Made by a program: the position numbers and the translations under genes
Shown here: positions 52,211-59,542 of the stretch, piece after piece
Layout: the number at the start of each line of letters is the position of its first letter
How positions within the stretch are numbered: position 1 is the stretch's first letter
The notes under the pieces: model-generated
Databases searched by the model: none
Told to the model about the DNA's origin: nothing
What the model saw: the letters and a program-made list of their open reading frames with translations, nothing else
Assembly (NCBI GenBank): GCA_041665785.1
Contig: JBAYIE010000023.1
Span: forward strand, 1 to 64,000
DNA: 64,000 bases
DNA from: JBAYIE01 sp041665785
GTDB taxonomy: Bacteria > Bacteroidota > Bacteroidia > UKL13-3
Direction of reading: 5' to 3'

Positions 52211-54865
52211 TTACCGCAACAACGTTACTTTTCCTGATTCATACATGGGATGTATCAGCCCTATTTCGTTTACCGATAGTGCATCGCATTGCCAAACATA
52301 GACATCGCTGATACAGGGCTTTCCCAAATAGTTTCCATCCCATTTAACGGCAGAATCGTTGGATTGAAATACCAGTTGTCCCCAGCGGTTAAAGATTTGT
52401 AAATAATATGAAGCCAGTTTGCAGTTGTAAACCGGAGCAAAAAAGTCGTTGATTTTATCGTTTCCGGGTGTGAATACATTGGGAACATACACATAACAGT
52501 TGCAGTTAAATAAGCTCACCATTGTTTCACGGTATGCTGTACCGCACCGGTTCGTAACAGTTACGTTGTATAATCCTTGTTCCTTTATTTCAATACCCGG
52601 AGCTGTAGATAAAGTACTCCACAAAATTTGATTTTGATCTTTGGGGACGGTCAGAAGTAGTACCTTTCCCTCACACACAATGGTATCGGGCAGATCAGGT
52701 AAAATGGGTGCACTCAGGTAGACAATACTGATTTCATCGTGTGTGATGCATTGACCGCGTTGCACGTCAACCCAATATTTACCGGCAGTATCAACCGTAA
52801 TATTGGATTGATCCGACCCTGTATTCCATACATAAGTACAATTGGTATCTGCAGCGTCCAGAAAAATTTGTTGTCCGGTACATAAAATAGTGTCAGACCC
52901 CAGATCTACCATTGGACCGGGGATAAGATCAAGTTGAATCGTATCGGTAAAACTACACGGAGCAAGCATGGCCTTGCACCAAAAGATACCTGAATGATCG
53001 GCAGTTATGCTCTTATCGGCAGAGCCGGTATTCCAAAGCAATTGCGTTGCATTGTGTGTAGCTGTTAAGGGAAGTGTTGCGCCATCGCAAATAAAGGTAT
53101 CCTTTCCGAGATCGATTGTTGGAACCGGATAGACCGCTAATTGAAAACTATCGTTGGTTTGGCAACTACGGAAAGATTTACTTACAGTATATAATCCGGT
53201 CTGAGAAACATAAATGGCGGGATCGAGCTGACCGGTGCTCCATACATACACACAACCGCTATCGTAAATATTCAGCAAAAGGGAATCGCCAAAACAAAAT
53301 CCGGTGTCGGATGGAAGATGCGTTTCAGGATAGGGAATAGCAGCTACTTCCAGGGTGTCGTAACTCGAGCATCCGGCAGAAGTTAAAATAACATCATACG
53401 TATTTGCAGTCGTACTATGTAAAACAGAATCAGTTTTCCCGTTGTTCCATAAATAAGTTGCACCCGGTCGATAGGCATTCAGCCAAACCGAATCTCCTGC
53501 GCATAAAGCGGTGTCGTTTCCCAAAAAGTTGAAGAGCTTCTTTTGCAGTTCTATCGTTTTTATAATGGAATCGTGTTTCGATTTGTAATAAAAATGCAGG
53601 CTGACCACATAAATTCCTGTATCGGTATAGAGATGACTCAGACTATAAGCAGTGTCGGTAAATTTGTTGCTGAATGTTCCATCACCAAATGCAACGCGCG
53701 ACGAATCCGGGGAGGTTATAAAACTTACCTGAAACAAGGTGGAATCACCTGCACAAAATTGCTCAGCTGTAATCCGGGGTTTATTAAAAAAATAGGATTG
53801 AATATAAGTTGGCAAACCCACCTTGCAAGTGCCGGATTGCAAATCAATTGCTGCGTTTATGAAATTGCAGGAAATTCCGGGGCTGTCGGGATTAACAATA
53901 GCACCTACATATTTGGCACCGGGTATGGCTACATAAATTCTGCCATCCGGTGCTGCCTGCACCTGACCATAATTTATAGATCCGATTCTGATGCAGGATG
54001 CGGCATAATCATAATCAGAAGTCTTAACCGGACATTGATACAAACGATTCCCCCAATTGCTAAGGTAAACATATTTGGCAGATGGGGATATTTCCAGTCC
54101 ATAAGGCGGGAAATTAAGTCCGGTAATCCGGCGCTTATTGCTAAAAGTTCCGGTGCTGTTGTCAAAATCAAACACGTAAACTACCCGGTTGTAATCTGCA
54201 AAGGCCATGAGGCTTCCATCCGAAGAGAATTTGATCTGACCGATTCCCGGTGATGTTAATCCGGCTTGCATGTTATATATGGTGGATGTAGCAGATAAGC
54301 CGTTCTCTGTTATTTTATACGTATAGAGTAAATCTGTGTTGAATTTTGTAGAAATGACCCAGATATCTTTATTGTTTTTATGCAGTACGCTGGCAATTTT
54401 TTCTGTCGATCCATCGAAAAGTTTTATGTTTTTTGTTGTTATCTCTCCCAATTTATTATCGCCATCCATATTAACAATGGAATAACAGAAGGACCCGTTC
54501 ACACCAAACACGGAGGTAGTAAATATATAATACAGGACGCTGTTTGGCTGTTGTACTACTACGGAAGAATGGGTACTGGAAGCATTTCCCTGTAAACCCG
54601 TACCGTTTTTCATCACCATATGATTCTTATTCCAGACGCTCGTGCCATCGGTATAAAACAACAATTTTCCGCTGGAATCCGAAATGGTTGAACATCCTTC
54701 GCTGGTATTAATCACACCATCAGTAAGGGCTACCGGTGGGTCAACGCTGAAGTCGAGGCCGGCTCTGTCGCCAAAATACCAAACATTGGCTTGCTTCTGT
54801 GCATATACAGTTCCATGGATCAAGAGAACCAGCAGCAGGGATTGCAAGGCCTTGTTCCAAAGCAT
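52211..54865 (-). CDS. Large secreted protein with gliding-motility C-terminal (type B T9SS sorting) domain
   Basis: The 884-residue protein has a signal peptide ending VYAQ (~22). An N-terminal propeller follows (NVWYFGDRAGLDFS opening, ~25-365), then a PKD-like domain (~370-440) and four or five ~75-residue Ig-like repeats (GDSVWLNA..YLWNNG, GDSLLLN..YVWSTG, LWNTGS patterns, ~445-780). The CHU_C/type B domain ends the protein (YVPNVFTPGNDKINDFF, IFNRWGQLVFQS, WDGNYLGKP, VYVWQC). The last feature directs export by T9SS, often with the SprF/PorP partner. It is probably a large surface or secreted adhesin-like protein. Monocistronic. Confidence 0.9.
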   Translation of the reverse strand: MLWNKALQSLLLVLLIHGTVYAQKQANVWYFGDRAGLDFSVDPPVALTDGVINTSEGCSTISDSSGKLLFYTDGTSVWNKNHMVMKNGTGLQGNASSTHSSVVVQQPNSVLYYIFTTSVFGVNGSFCYSIVNMDGDNKLGEITTKNIKLFDGSTEKIASVLHKNNKDIWVISTKFNTDLLYTYKITENGLSATSTIYNMQAGLTSPGIGQIKFSSDGSLMAFADYNRVVYVFDFDNSTGTFSNKRRITGLNFPPYGLEISPSAKYVYLSNWGNRLYQCPVKTSDYDYAASCIRIGSINYGQVQAAPDGRIYVAIPGAKYVGAIVNPDSPGISCNFINAAIDLQSGTCKVGLPTYIQSYFFNKPRITAEQFCAGDSTLFQVSFITSPDSSRVAFGDGTFSNKFTDTAYSLSHLYTDTGIYVVSLHFYYKSKHDSIIKTIELQKKLFNFLGNDTALCAGDSVWLNAYRPGATYLWNNGKTDSVLHSTTANTYDVILTSAGCSSYDTLEVAAIPYPETHLPSDTGFCFGDSLLLNIYDSGCVYVWSTGQLDPAIYVSQTGLYTVSKSFRSCQTNDSFQLAVYPVPTIDLGKDTFICDGATLPLTATHNATQLLWNTGSADKSITADHSGIFWCKAMLAPCSFTDTIQLDLIPGPMVDLGSDTILCTGQQIFLDAADTNCTYVWNTGSDQSNITVDTAGKYWVDVQRGQCITHDEISIVYLSAPILPDLPDTIVCEGKVLLLTVPKDQNQILWSTLSTAPGIEIKEQGLYNVTVTNRCGTAYRETMVSLFNCNCYVYVPNVFTPGNDKINDFFAPVYNCKLASYYLQIFNRWGQLVFQSNDSAVKWDGNYLGKPCISDVYVWQCDALSVNEIGLIHPMYESGKVTLLR

Positions 54866-55240
54866 AGGTTAAAGGTAACGAGGGATTTATTAAGTAGATG
54901 ATTTATTTTTGGCAGAGGTTGCCTGTATTTAAAGAAACACTTAGAATCAAGGCAGAAAGTGCAAATAATCGAATCTTCAAATGCTCTTTAAGCAGAATAT
55001 GCTAGAAAATATTTCCGGGTTAAAATCTTAAAAGCATGATGTGGGTTAGAGTTTTGGCCTATATAACTTGAAATCAAATCTAGCTGCCAGGCGAAACAAA
55101 GTATACAATTACGAATTACGAAGTACGAATTGCGAAGTAGCTAACCAGGGGACTTTCACTCAAGAATCATTAACTAAACATGAATCGTGCATTAGAAATG
55201 CGCTCCTTCACCCTATTGAATGAACTTTCTGGTTAGGTAC

Positions 55241-55260
55241 GGGCATCACATGTGATGCCC
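55241..55260. repeat. Perfect 20-bp palindrome, copy 1
   Basis: GGGCATCACATGTGATGCCC is self-complementary over all 20 bases and is followed by CCAAC. A related palindrome with paired base changes lies 263 bp downstream. Confidence 0.75.
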
Positions 55261-55503
55261 CAACAGCTTTTACTCAATAATTATCAACCAATTTCTTCCC
55301 GCGAAGGCCAGAAGGCACATCGCGATGGCCAAACCAGAAGCACGCAACTCATATTTAATGCTTCCTCGATCTCAACTTTATTGAATTTATCCGCCGAAGC
55401 TTTAGCGAAGGTGGACACAATTACGAATTACGAAGTAGCTAATCAATGAACTTATACTTAATGGAAGTTACCATTAACCAATATCAATTTCCAAATAAGG
55501 TTC

Positions 55504-55523
55504 GGGCATTACATGTAATGCCC
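55504..55523. repeat. Perfect 20-bp palindrome, copy 2
   Basis: GGGCATTACATGTAATGCCC differs from copy 1 by C-to-T and G-to-A at positions that pair with each other, so complementarity is kept. The right flank CCAAC is shared; left flanks are GGTAC and GGTTC. Confidence 0.75.
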
Positions 55524-55535
55524 CAACATACTATT

Positions 55536-55602
55536 CAATAACCAATAACCAATAACCAATAACCAATAACCAATAACCAATAACTAATAACTAATAACCA
55601 AT
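55536..55602. repeat. CAATAAC heptanucleotide tandem repeat
   Basis: About nine copies of CAATAAC (with TAATAAC variants near the right end) abut the dCMP deaminase stop codon. No unique spacers are present, so this is a simple tandem repeat. Confidence 0.85.
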
Positions 55603-56087
55603 TAATACTTCTGTGTCTCCTCGTGAAAAAATTCCAACATAATTCCGGCATCTTTAAACATTTGTTCGCTCTCGCCACCTGCATGGTATTTGCGTTCGCA
55701 TACAACACGTTTGATGCCGCAATTGATGATCAACATGGCGCATACGCGGCAGGGAGTCATACGGCAATACAAGGTTGAGCCATCCAGTGAAACTCCTTTT
55801 TTGGCAGCCTGACAAATGGCATTTTGTTCCGCATGCACGGTACGTACACAGTGTTCGGTGATCGTATCGTCTTCGTGAATTACTTTTTTCATCTGATGAC
55901 CTATATCATCGCAATGCGGCAAACCTACCGGTGAACCTACATAACCCGTAACCAGCATCTGGTTGTCTTTGGCAATTACACAACCGCTGCGTCCACGTCC
56001 ACACGTGGCCCGTTTGCTGATGGCGTCCATCACCTCCATAAAGTATTCGTCCCAGGTGGGACGAACATATTTTTCTGTTGTTGTCAT
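55602..56087 (-). CDS. dCMP deaminase family protein
   Basis: The 161-residue protein has the zinc motifs of cytidine/deoxycytidylate deaminases: HAEQNAI (His ligand and catalytic Glu, ~85-91) and MTPCRVCAMLI (two Cys ligands). An N-terminal GRGRSGCVIAKDNQMLVTGYVGSP supplies the extra dCMP-deaminase region. It converts dCMP to dUMP for thymidylate synthesis. Its start overlaps the stop of the upstream kinase gene by one base, so the two are coupled. Confidence 0.92.
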   Translation of the reverse strand: MTTTEKYVRPTWDEYFMEVMDAISKRATCGRGRSGCVIAKDNQMLVTGYVGSPVGLPHCDDIGHQMKKVIHEDDTITEHCVRTVHAEQNAICQAAKKGVSLDGSTLYCRMTPCRVCAMLIINCGIKRVVCERKYHAGGESEQMFKDAGIMLEFFHEETQKY

Positions 56088-56641
56088 TATCCTATTTTTA
56101 TCAAAGCTGCGTCTACTTGCCGGTAAAGTTCATCAAAGCTTCCATTGTTGGTAAAAGAATAATCGGCGCGTTGCATGCAGGCACTCAGATTTTGTTTATT
56201 CGGATCACTGGAATTTAATTCCCTTTCTTCATTCGCTGAAAATGTTTCGAACGAAACCTGATCTGTTTCAGATCCTCTCAATACAATGCGGTCGTAACGA
56301 ATTTTGCGGTCGGTATCTACGGAAAACAAACAGAAATTTCCTTTTGCTTTCAGCGCTTCCACTTCACCCATAGTACGTATACTTTCAATAATACAGGGTT
56401 TTGCGCTAATGATTGCTTCGCGAAATAGTTCTTCTGCAATAAAACTCGGACCATTTTCAGCCCGCAGCGCGTTGGCCGTATGAGTCAGGGTATCACGGTT
56501 GACTTCTTCACCGCGTTGTTGAATAATTTTTATCAAATAACCGCGTACCGAAAAATGTACAAAACCATATTGTTTAATCAGGTATTCAACAATGGTTCCT
56601 TTCCCTGCTCCAAGTGTTCCGGTGATGCCAATTATTTTCAA
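56087..56641 (-). CDS. P-loop nucleotide/dephospho-CoA kinase-like protein
   Basis: The 184-residue protein has a Walker A loop in GITGTLGAGKGTIVEYL (residues ~5-21) and the overall layout of small nucleoside-monophosphate or dephospho-CoA kinases. An RGYL segment, PCIIESIRTMGEVEAL in the core, and a YDRIVLRG/lid-like region follow. It is co-transcribed with the dCMP deaminase, so a role in deoxynucleotide supply (a dNMP kinase) is a reasonable inference; the exact substrate is not visible. Confidence 0.8.
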   Translation of the reverse strand: MKIIGITGTLGAGKGTIVEYLIKQYGFVHFSVRGYLIKIIQQRGEEVNRDTLTHTANALRAENGPSFIAEELFREAIISAKPCIIESIRTMGEVEALKAKGNFCLFSVDTDRKIRYDRIVLRGSETDQVSFETFSANEERELNSSDPNKQNLSACMQRADYSFTNNGSFDELYRQVDAALIKIG

Positions 56642-56793
56642 AGCGTTTGATTGTTTAAATACGAATCAAACTTATCGATTTTTCAGGAAATGCTTTATGA
56701 TGAAAATAATTCATGGATCTGGAAATCATGCACATGCTTTTTAGACACCTAATGTCCGGCCGACGCAATAAGGTTGATCGTAATTGGGCAAAG

Positions 56794-57042
56794 TCACTGA
56801 TCCATTGGTGGTTCAGGAGAATGCACATCCTCATCATCACTTCGTATGAATCTGGAAACTCTGTTGTAAGCTGCTTTCAACGATTTTAGATCTTCTTCTT
56901 CATCCAACATCAAAATTACATGAGTAACATAGAGTGTCAGGATTTCTTCAATGGCTTTTGGTGCTTCAATCATGGGCTTGTTTGGTAGGTGAATCAAAGT
57001 TAGTGGTTCTGATTCTAAGCCCGTGTCAATCTTGTGTAACAC
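56794..57042 (-). CDS. Small acidic hypothetical protein (doubtful)
   Basis: An 82-codon frame encodes an acidic protein with a helical segment (IEEILTLYVTHVILMLDEEEDLKSLKAAYNRV) and a Pro/Asp-rich tail. An internal Met at residue 24 is a better start if real (56973). No family recognised. The sensible helix composition favours a real gene; the short length and lack of a visible ribosome site do not. Confidence 0.4.
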   Translation of the reverse strand: MLHKIDTGLESEPLTLIHLPNKPMIEAPKAIEEILTLYVTHVILMLDEEEDLKSLKAAYNRVSRFIRSDDEDVHSPEPPMDQ

Positions 57043-57245
57043 TAAAGTAAAAGCAATCTGATAATCGAATATTTTTTAAGATGGCTGTGACATTAACCTC
57101 TTTGCAATCGATATTTCGTTCAAGGGTTCAAAAAATATCCGTCAAAATGTAAAGTAAAACGTGCGTAAGTTAATGCTGTTTAGCCATTGTTCTGCTGTGC
57201 ATTGTCATGTTTTCTGCTGTCGAAGATCAGACTGCTGTGTAACTT

Positions 57246-57272
57246 AGGTTACAACCTCCGTTCAACATACGG
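57246..57272. promoter_or_regulatory. Inverted repeats upstream of the sulfur operon
   Basis: AGGTT-AC-AACCT (57246-57257) and CCGT-N7-ACGG (57258-57272) are adjacent, 46-72 nt before the SQR-like start. GAACTTTG (57276-57283) is one mismatch from TAnnTTTG. A plausible operator/promoter, not proven. Confidence 0.35.
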
Positions 57273-57317
57273 ACAGAACTTTGTACACGAATTAGAACTC
57301 AAAAAAAAGGAAACGTT

Positions 57318-58553
57318 ATGATGAAAAGACTAGTAATACTTGGAGCCGGAACAGCCGGTACCATGATGGCCAACCACCTGAAAAGAGAACTGGACGACAA
57401 ACTTTGGGAAATAGAAATCATCGACGAAAGGGAAAAACATTATTATCAGCCGGGTTATCTTTTTCTTCCTTTCGATATCTATGATCCGGAAGATATTGTA
57501 AAACCAATCCGTGATTTTATACCAAAAGGAGTTCATCTGATTAACGATCGGATCGATCGGATAAAACCGGAAGAAAGCCTGGTACAAATGGCCAACGGAG
57601 ATCAGCTTCATTATGATGTATTGATCGTAGCTACGGGTACCGACATAGCTCCCGAAGAAATCACCGGAATGAAAGGTGAAGAGTGGCGTAAATCGGTATT
57701 TGATTTTTATACGTTTGATGGGGCGCTTGCCTTACGCAACAAACTGCGCGATTGGGAAGGAGGAAGATTGCTTGTGCATATAACTGAAATGCCGATCAAA
57801 TGCCCTGTAGCTCCATTGGAATTTGCGTTTCTGGCGGATTCGTATTTCAAAAACAAAAAGATGCGCGACAAAGTGGAAATCACTTATGTAACACCACTGA
57901 GCGGAGCATTTACCAAACCCAGGGCTACTGAAGCACTCGAACATTTATTGGGAGATAAAGACATCCGCATCGAAAGCGATTTTGCTATTGAGCAGGTGAA
58001 CAATGAAAAGAAAACCATCATCGATTACGGTGGAAAAGAAATTCCGTTCGATCTGCTGATTACGGTGCCTACCAACAAAGGCAATGAAATGATTGCCCGT
58101 TCCGGAATGGGAGATGAATTGAATTATGTACCCACCAACAAAGCTACGTTGCAATCGCAGCAGTATAAAAATGTGTTTGTAATTGGCGATGCATCCAATA
58201 TTCCTGCATCAAAAGCCGGTTCGGTGGCGCATTTCGAAGCTGAAGTATTGACCGAAAATATCATACGTTTTGTAGCCGGAGATCCATTGAAGGAAACTTT
58301 TGACGGACATGCCAATTGTTTTATTGAAACCGGAGATGGCAAAGCGTTGCTTATCGATTTTAATTATACCCACGAACCGGTAGAAGGAAGCTTTCCTTTT
58401 CCGGGTATCGGACCTCTAAGCTTACTTAAAGAAAGTCGTATGAATCATATGGGTAAATTGGCATTTCGCTGGATTTACTGGAATATGTTACTCAAAGGAA
58501 CTCACTTACCGTTTGTCTCAACCCAAATGCAGGAAGAGGGCAAACATTTTTAA
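57318..58553 (+). CDS. Sulfide:quinone oxidoreductase-like FAD flavoprotein
   Basis: The 411-residue protein has an N-terminal FAD-binding Rossmann motif (VILGAGTAGTMMANHL, 6-21), a second nucleotide-binding strand (VLIVATGTD), and VFVIGDASNIPASKAG for FAD. The whole protein has only two Cys, Cys162 (PIKCPVAPLEFA) and Cys333 (HANCFIETG), placed like the redox pair of SQRs. The C-terminal segment (FRWIYWNMLLKG) could form the membrane-associated amphipathic helices. SQR oxidises sulfide to polysulfide or a persulfide and reduces quinone. AAAGGAAACGTT precedes the ATG as ribosome site. The next two genes are sulfur carriers, supporting the assignment. Confidence 0.88.
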   Translation: MMKRLVILGAGTAGTMMANHLKRELDDKLWEIEIIDEREKHYYQPGYLFLPFDIYDPEDIVKPIRDFIPKGVHLINDRIDRIKPEESLVQMANGDQLHYDVLIVATGTDIAPEEITGMKGEEWRKSVFDFYTFDGALALRNKLRDWEGGRLLVHITEMPIKCPVAPLEFAFLADSYFKNKKMRDKVEITYVTPLSGAFTKPRATEALEHLLGDKDIRIESDFAIEQVNNEKKTIIDYGGKEIPFDLLITVPTNKGNEMIARSGMGDELNYVPTNKATLQSQQYKNVFVIGDASNIPASKAGSVAHFEAEVLTENIIRFVAGDPLKETFDGHANCFIETGDGKALLIDFNYTHEPVEGSFPFPGIGPLSLLKESRMNHMGKLAFRWIYWNMLLKGTHLPFVSTQMQEEGKHF

Positions 58554-58575
58554 CAACACACGAAAAATAAATTTT

Positions 58576-58884
58576 ATGGAAAAGATCATTGCCGGAAAAA
58601 CCATCTCTGTTAACGAAGAAGGTTATTTAAGTGATTTCTCTCAATGGGATCACAATGTTGCACAAGCTATTGCACAGGAAGTAAATATTGAATTGACTCC
58701 GCATCATATGCGCGTAATCGATTATCTGCAAGACCAGCATAAAAATCAAACACCGCTCACCATCCGGAAAGTCGGCCAAAGCGGAGTAGTTTCGATCAAG
58801 GAATTTTATGACTTGTTCCCAACCGGTCCGCTAAAAACATCGACCAAAATTGCAGGCATACCCAAACCGGCAAGTTGTATCTGA
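58576..58884 (+). CDS. TusE/DsrC-family sulfur carrier with a single C-terminal Cys
   Basis: The 102-residue protein has the full DsrC/TusE fold pattern: YLSDFSQWDHNVAQAIA, LTPHHMRVIDYL and the C-terminal arm KIAGIPKPASCI with penultimate Cys101. In dissimilatory DsrC a second Cys lies 11 residues earlier (ACKIAG); here that position is Thr90 (STKIAG), so it is the one-Cys, TusE-like form and cannot make the DsrC intramolecular trisulfide. It probably takes persulfide sulfur from the SQR/DsrE-like partners. The start is the ATG 22 nt after the SQR stop. Confidence 0.9.
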   Translation: MEKIIAGKTISVNEEGYLSDFSQWDHNVAQAIAQEVNIELTPHHMRVIDYLQDQHKNQTPLTIRKVGQSGVVSIKEFYDLFPTGPLKTSTKIAGIPKPASCI

Positions 58885-58914
58885 TTTGCACATCATTATT
58901 AAACATCAAATATC

Positions 58915-59397
58915 ATGACTGAATATCAAGGCGAAGTGAAAAAAATGATGATCATCGTTTCAAAGGCGACCATCGAAAATGTGTATGCCGCTTTTGTTTT
59001 AGGGAATGGCGCACGCATGGAAGGCATAGAAGCAGAATTGTTCTTCACTTTTTTCGGACTCGAAGCCATTCACAACAAGCGAATGGATCATTTGCATGTA
59101 GCAACGGTTGGAAACCCTGCCATGCACATGCCAACCATGCTCGGTGGTTTGCCCGGCATGGAAGCCTTCGCTACGTATATGATGAAAAAGGAAATGGAGA
59201 AACTCGATATGCCGGGAATCAGGGAATTTCTCGACATTCTGAAAGCCTCCGGAGCTAAATTATGGGCATGTAAACTGGCTATGGAAATGTTTCACTATAC
59301 CAAGGATGATTTATATGCCGATCTGGATGGAGTACTGACTGTAGGCGACTTTTACAATCAGTCGAAAGGAATTGGAACACATATGCTGTTCATCTGA
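58915..59397 (+). CDS. DsrE-family (DsrE2-like) sulfurtransferase
   Basis: The 160-residue protein has the DsrE/F fold, beginning MMIIVSKATIENVYAAFVLG, with GIEAELFFTFFGLEAI in the middle and KASGAKLWACKLAMEMF near the end. Its only Cys, Cys119, is at the conserved active-site position for binding sulfane sulfur. Third gene of the operon; a partner relay SQR to DsrE to TusE is inferred. A strong terminator follows. Confidence 0.88.
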   Translation: MTEYQGEVKKMMIIVSKATIENVYAAFVLGNGARMEGIEAELFFTFFGLEAIHNKRMDHLHVATVGNPAMHMPTMLGGLPGMEAFATYMMKKEMEKLDMPGIREFLDILKASGAKLWACKLAMEMFHYTKDDLYADLDGVLTVGDFYNQSKGIGTHMLFI

Positions 59398-59422
59398 TTT
59401 CCTTTTTCGTGAGTTCTCCAAT

Positions 59423-59457
59423 AAGCGGAATCGTTGCTATCGGTTCCGCTTTTTTTT
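59423..59457 (+). terminator. Rho-independent terminator after the sulfur operon
   Basis: AAGCGGAATCG and CGGTTCCGCTT pair around a 7-base loop, followed by eight T's. Confidence 0.93.
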
Positions 59458-59502
59458 GCCTGAAATTTGCTCATTCGTGTTCAATTTTAAAGCCAAAGCC
59501 TC

Positions 59503-59535
59503 TTTGGTTTCAAATTATCAAAGTTGATATATTTG
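59503..59535 (+). promoter_or_regulatory. Candidate promoter of the TonB receptor gene
   Basis: TTTG (59503-59506), a 21-nt spacer and a perfect TATATTTG (59528-59535) lie so close to the ATG (59543) that the transcript would have a leader of only a few bases. Confidence 0.45.
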
Positions 59536-59542
59536 CGGGCGG

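Larger units (their letters stand above)
54866..55601. repeat. Repeat-rich non-coding region
   Basis: This 736-nt region holds no credible gene. It contains two copies of ACAATTACGAATTACGAAG (near 55107 and 55418), two 20-bp palindromes (listed separately), a hairpin TCCGCC...GGTGGA (55390-55415) and a heptanucleotide tandem array before the dCMP deaminase stop. Confidence 0.6.

Noticed and set aside
55252..55449. 65-codon frame within the repeat-rich region
   Set aside because: It begins inside the 20-bp palindrome and consists of repeat sequence.
55536..55602. Short direct repeats considered as a CRISPR or attachment array
   Set aside because: A simple 7-bp tandem repeat with no spacers and no cas genes nearby.
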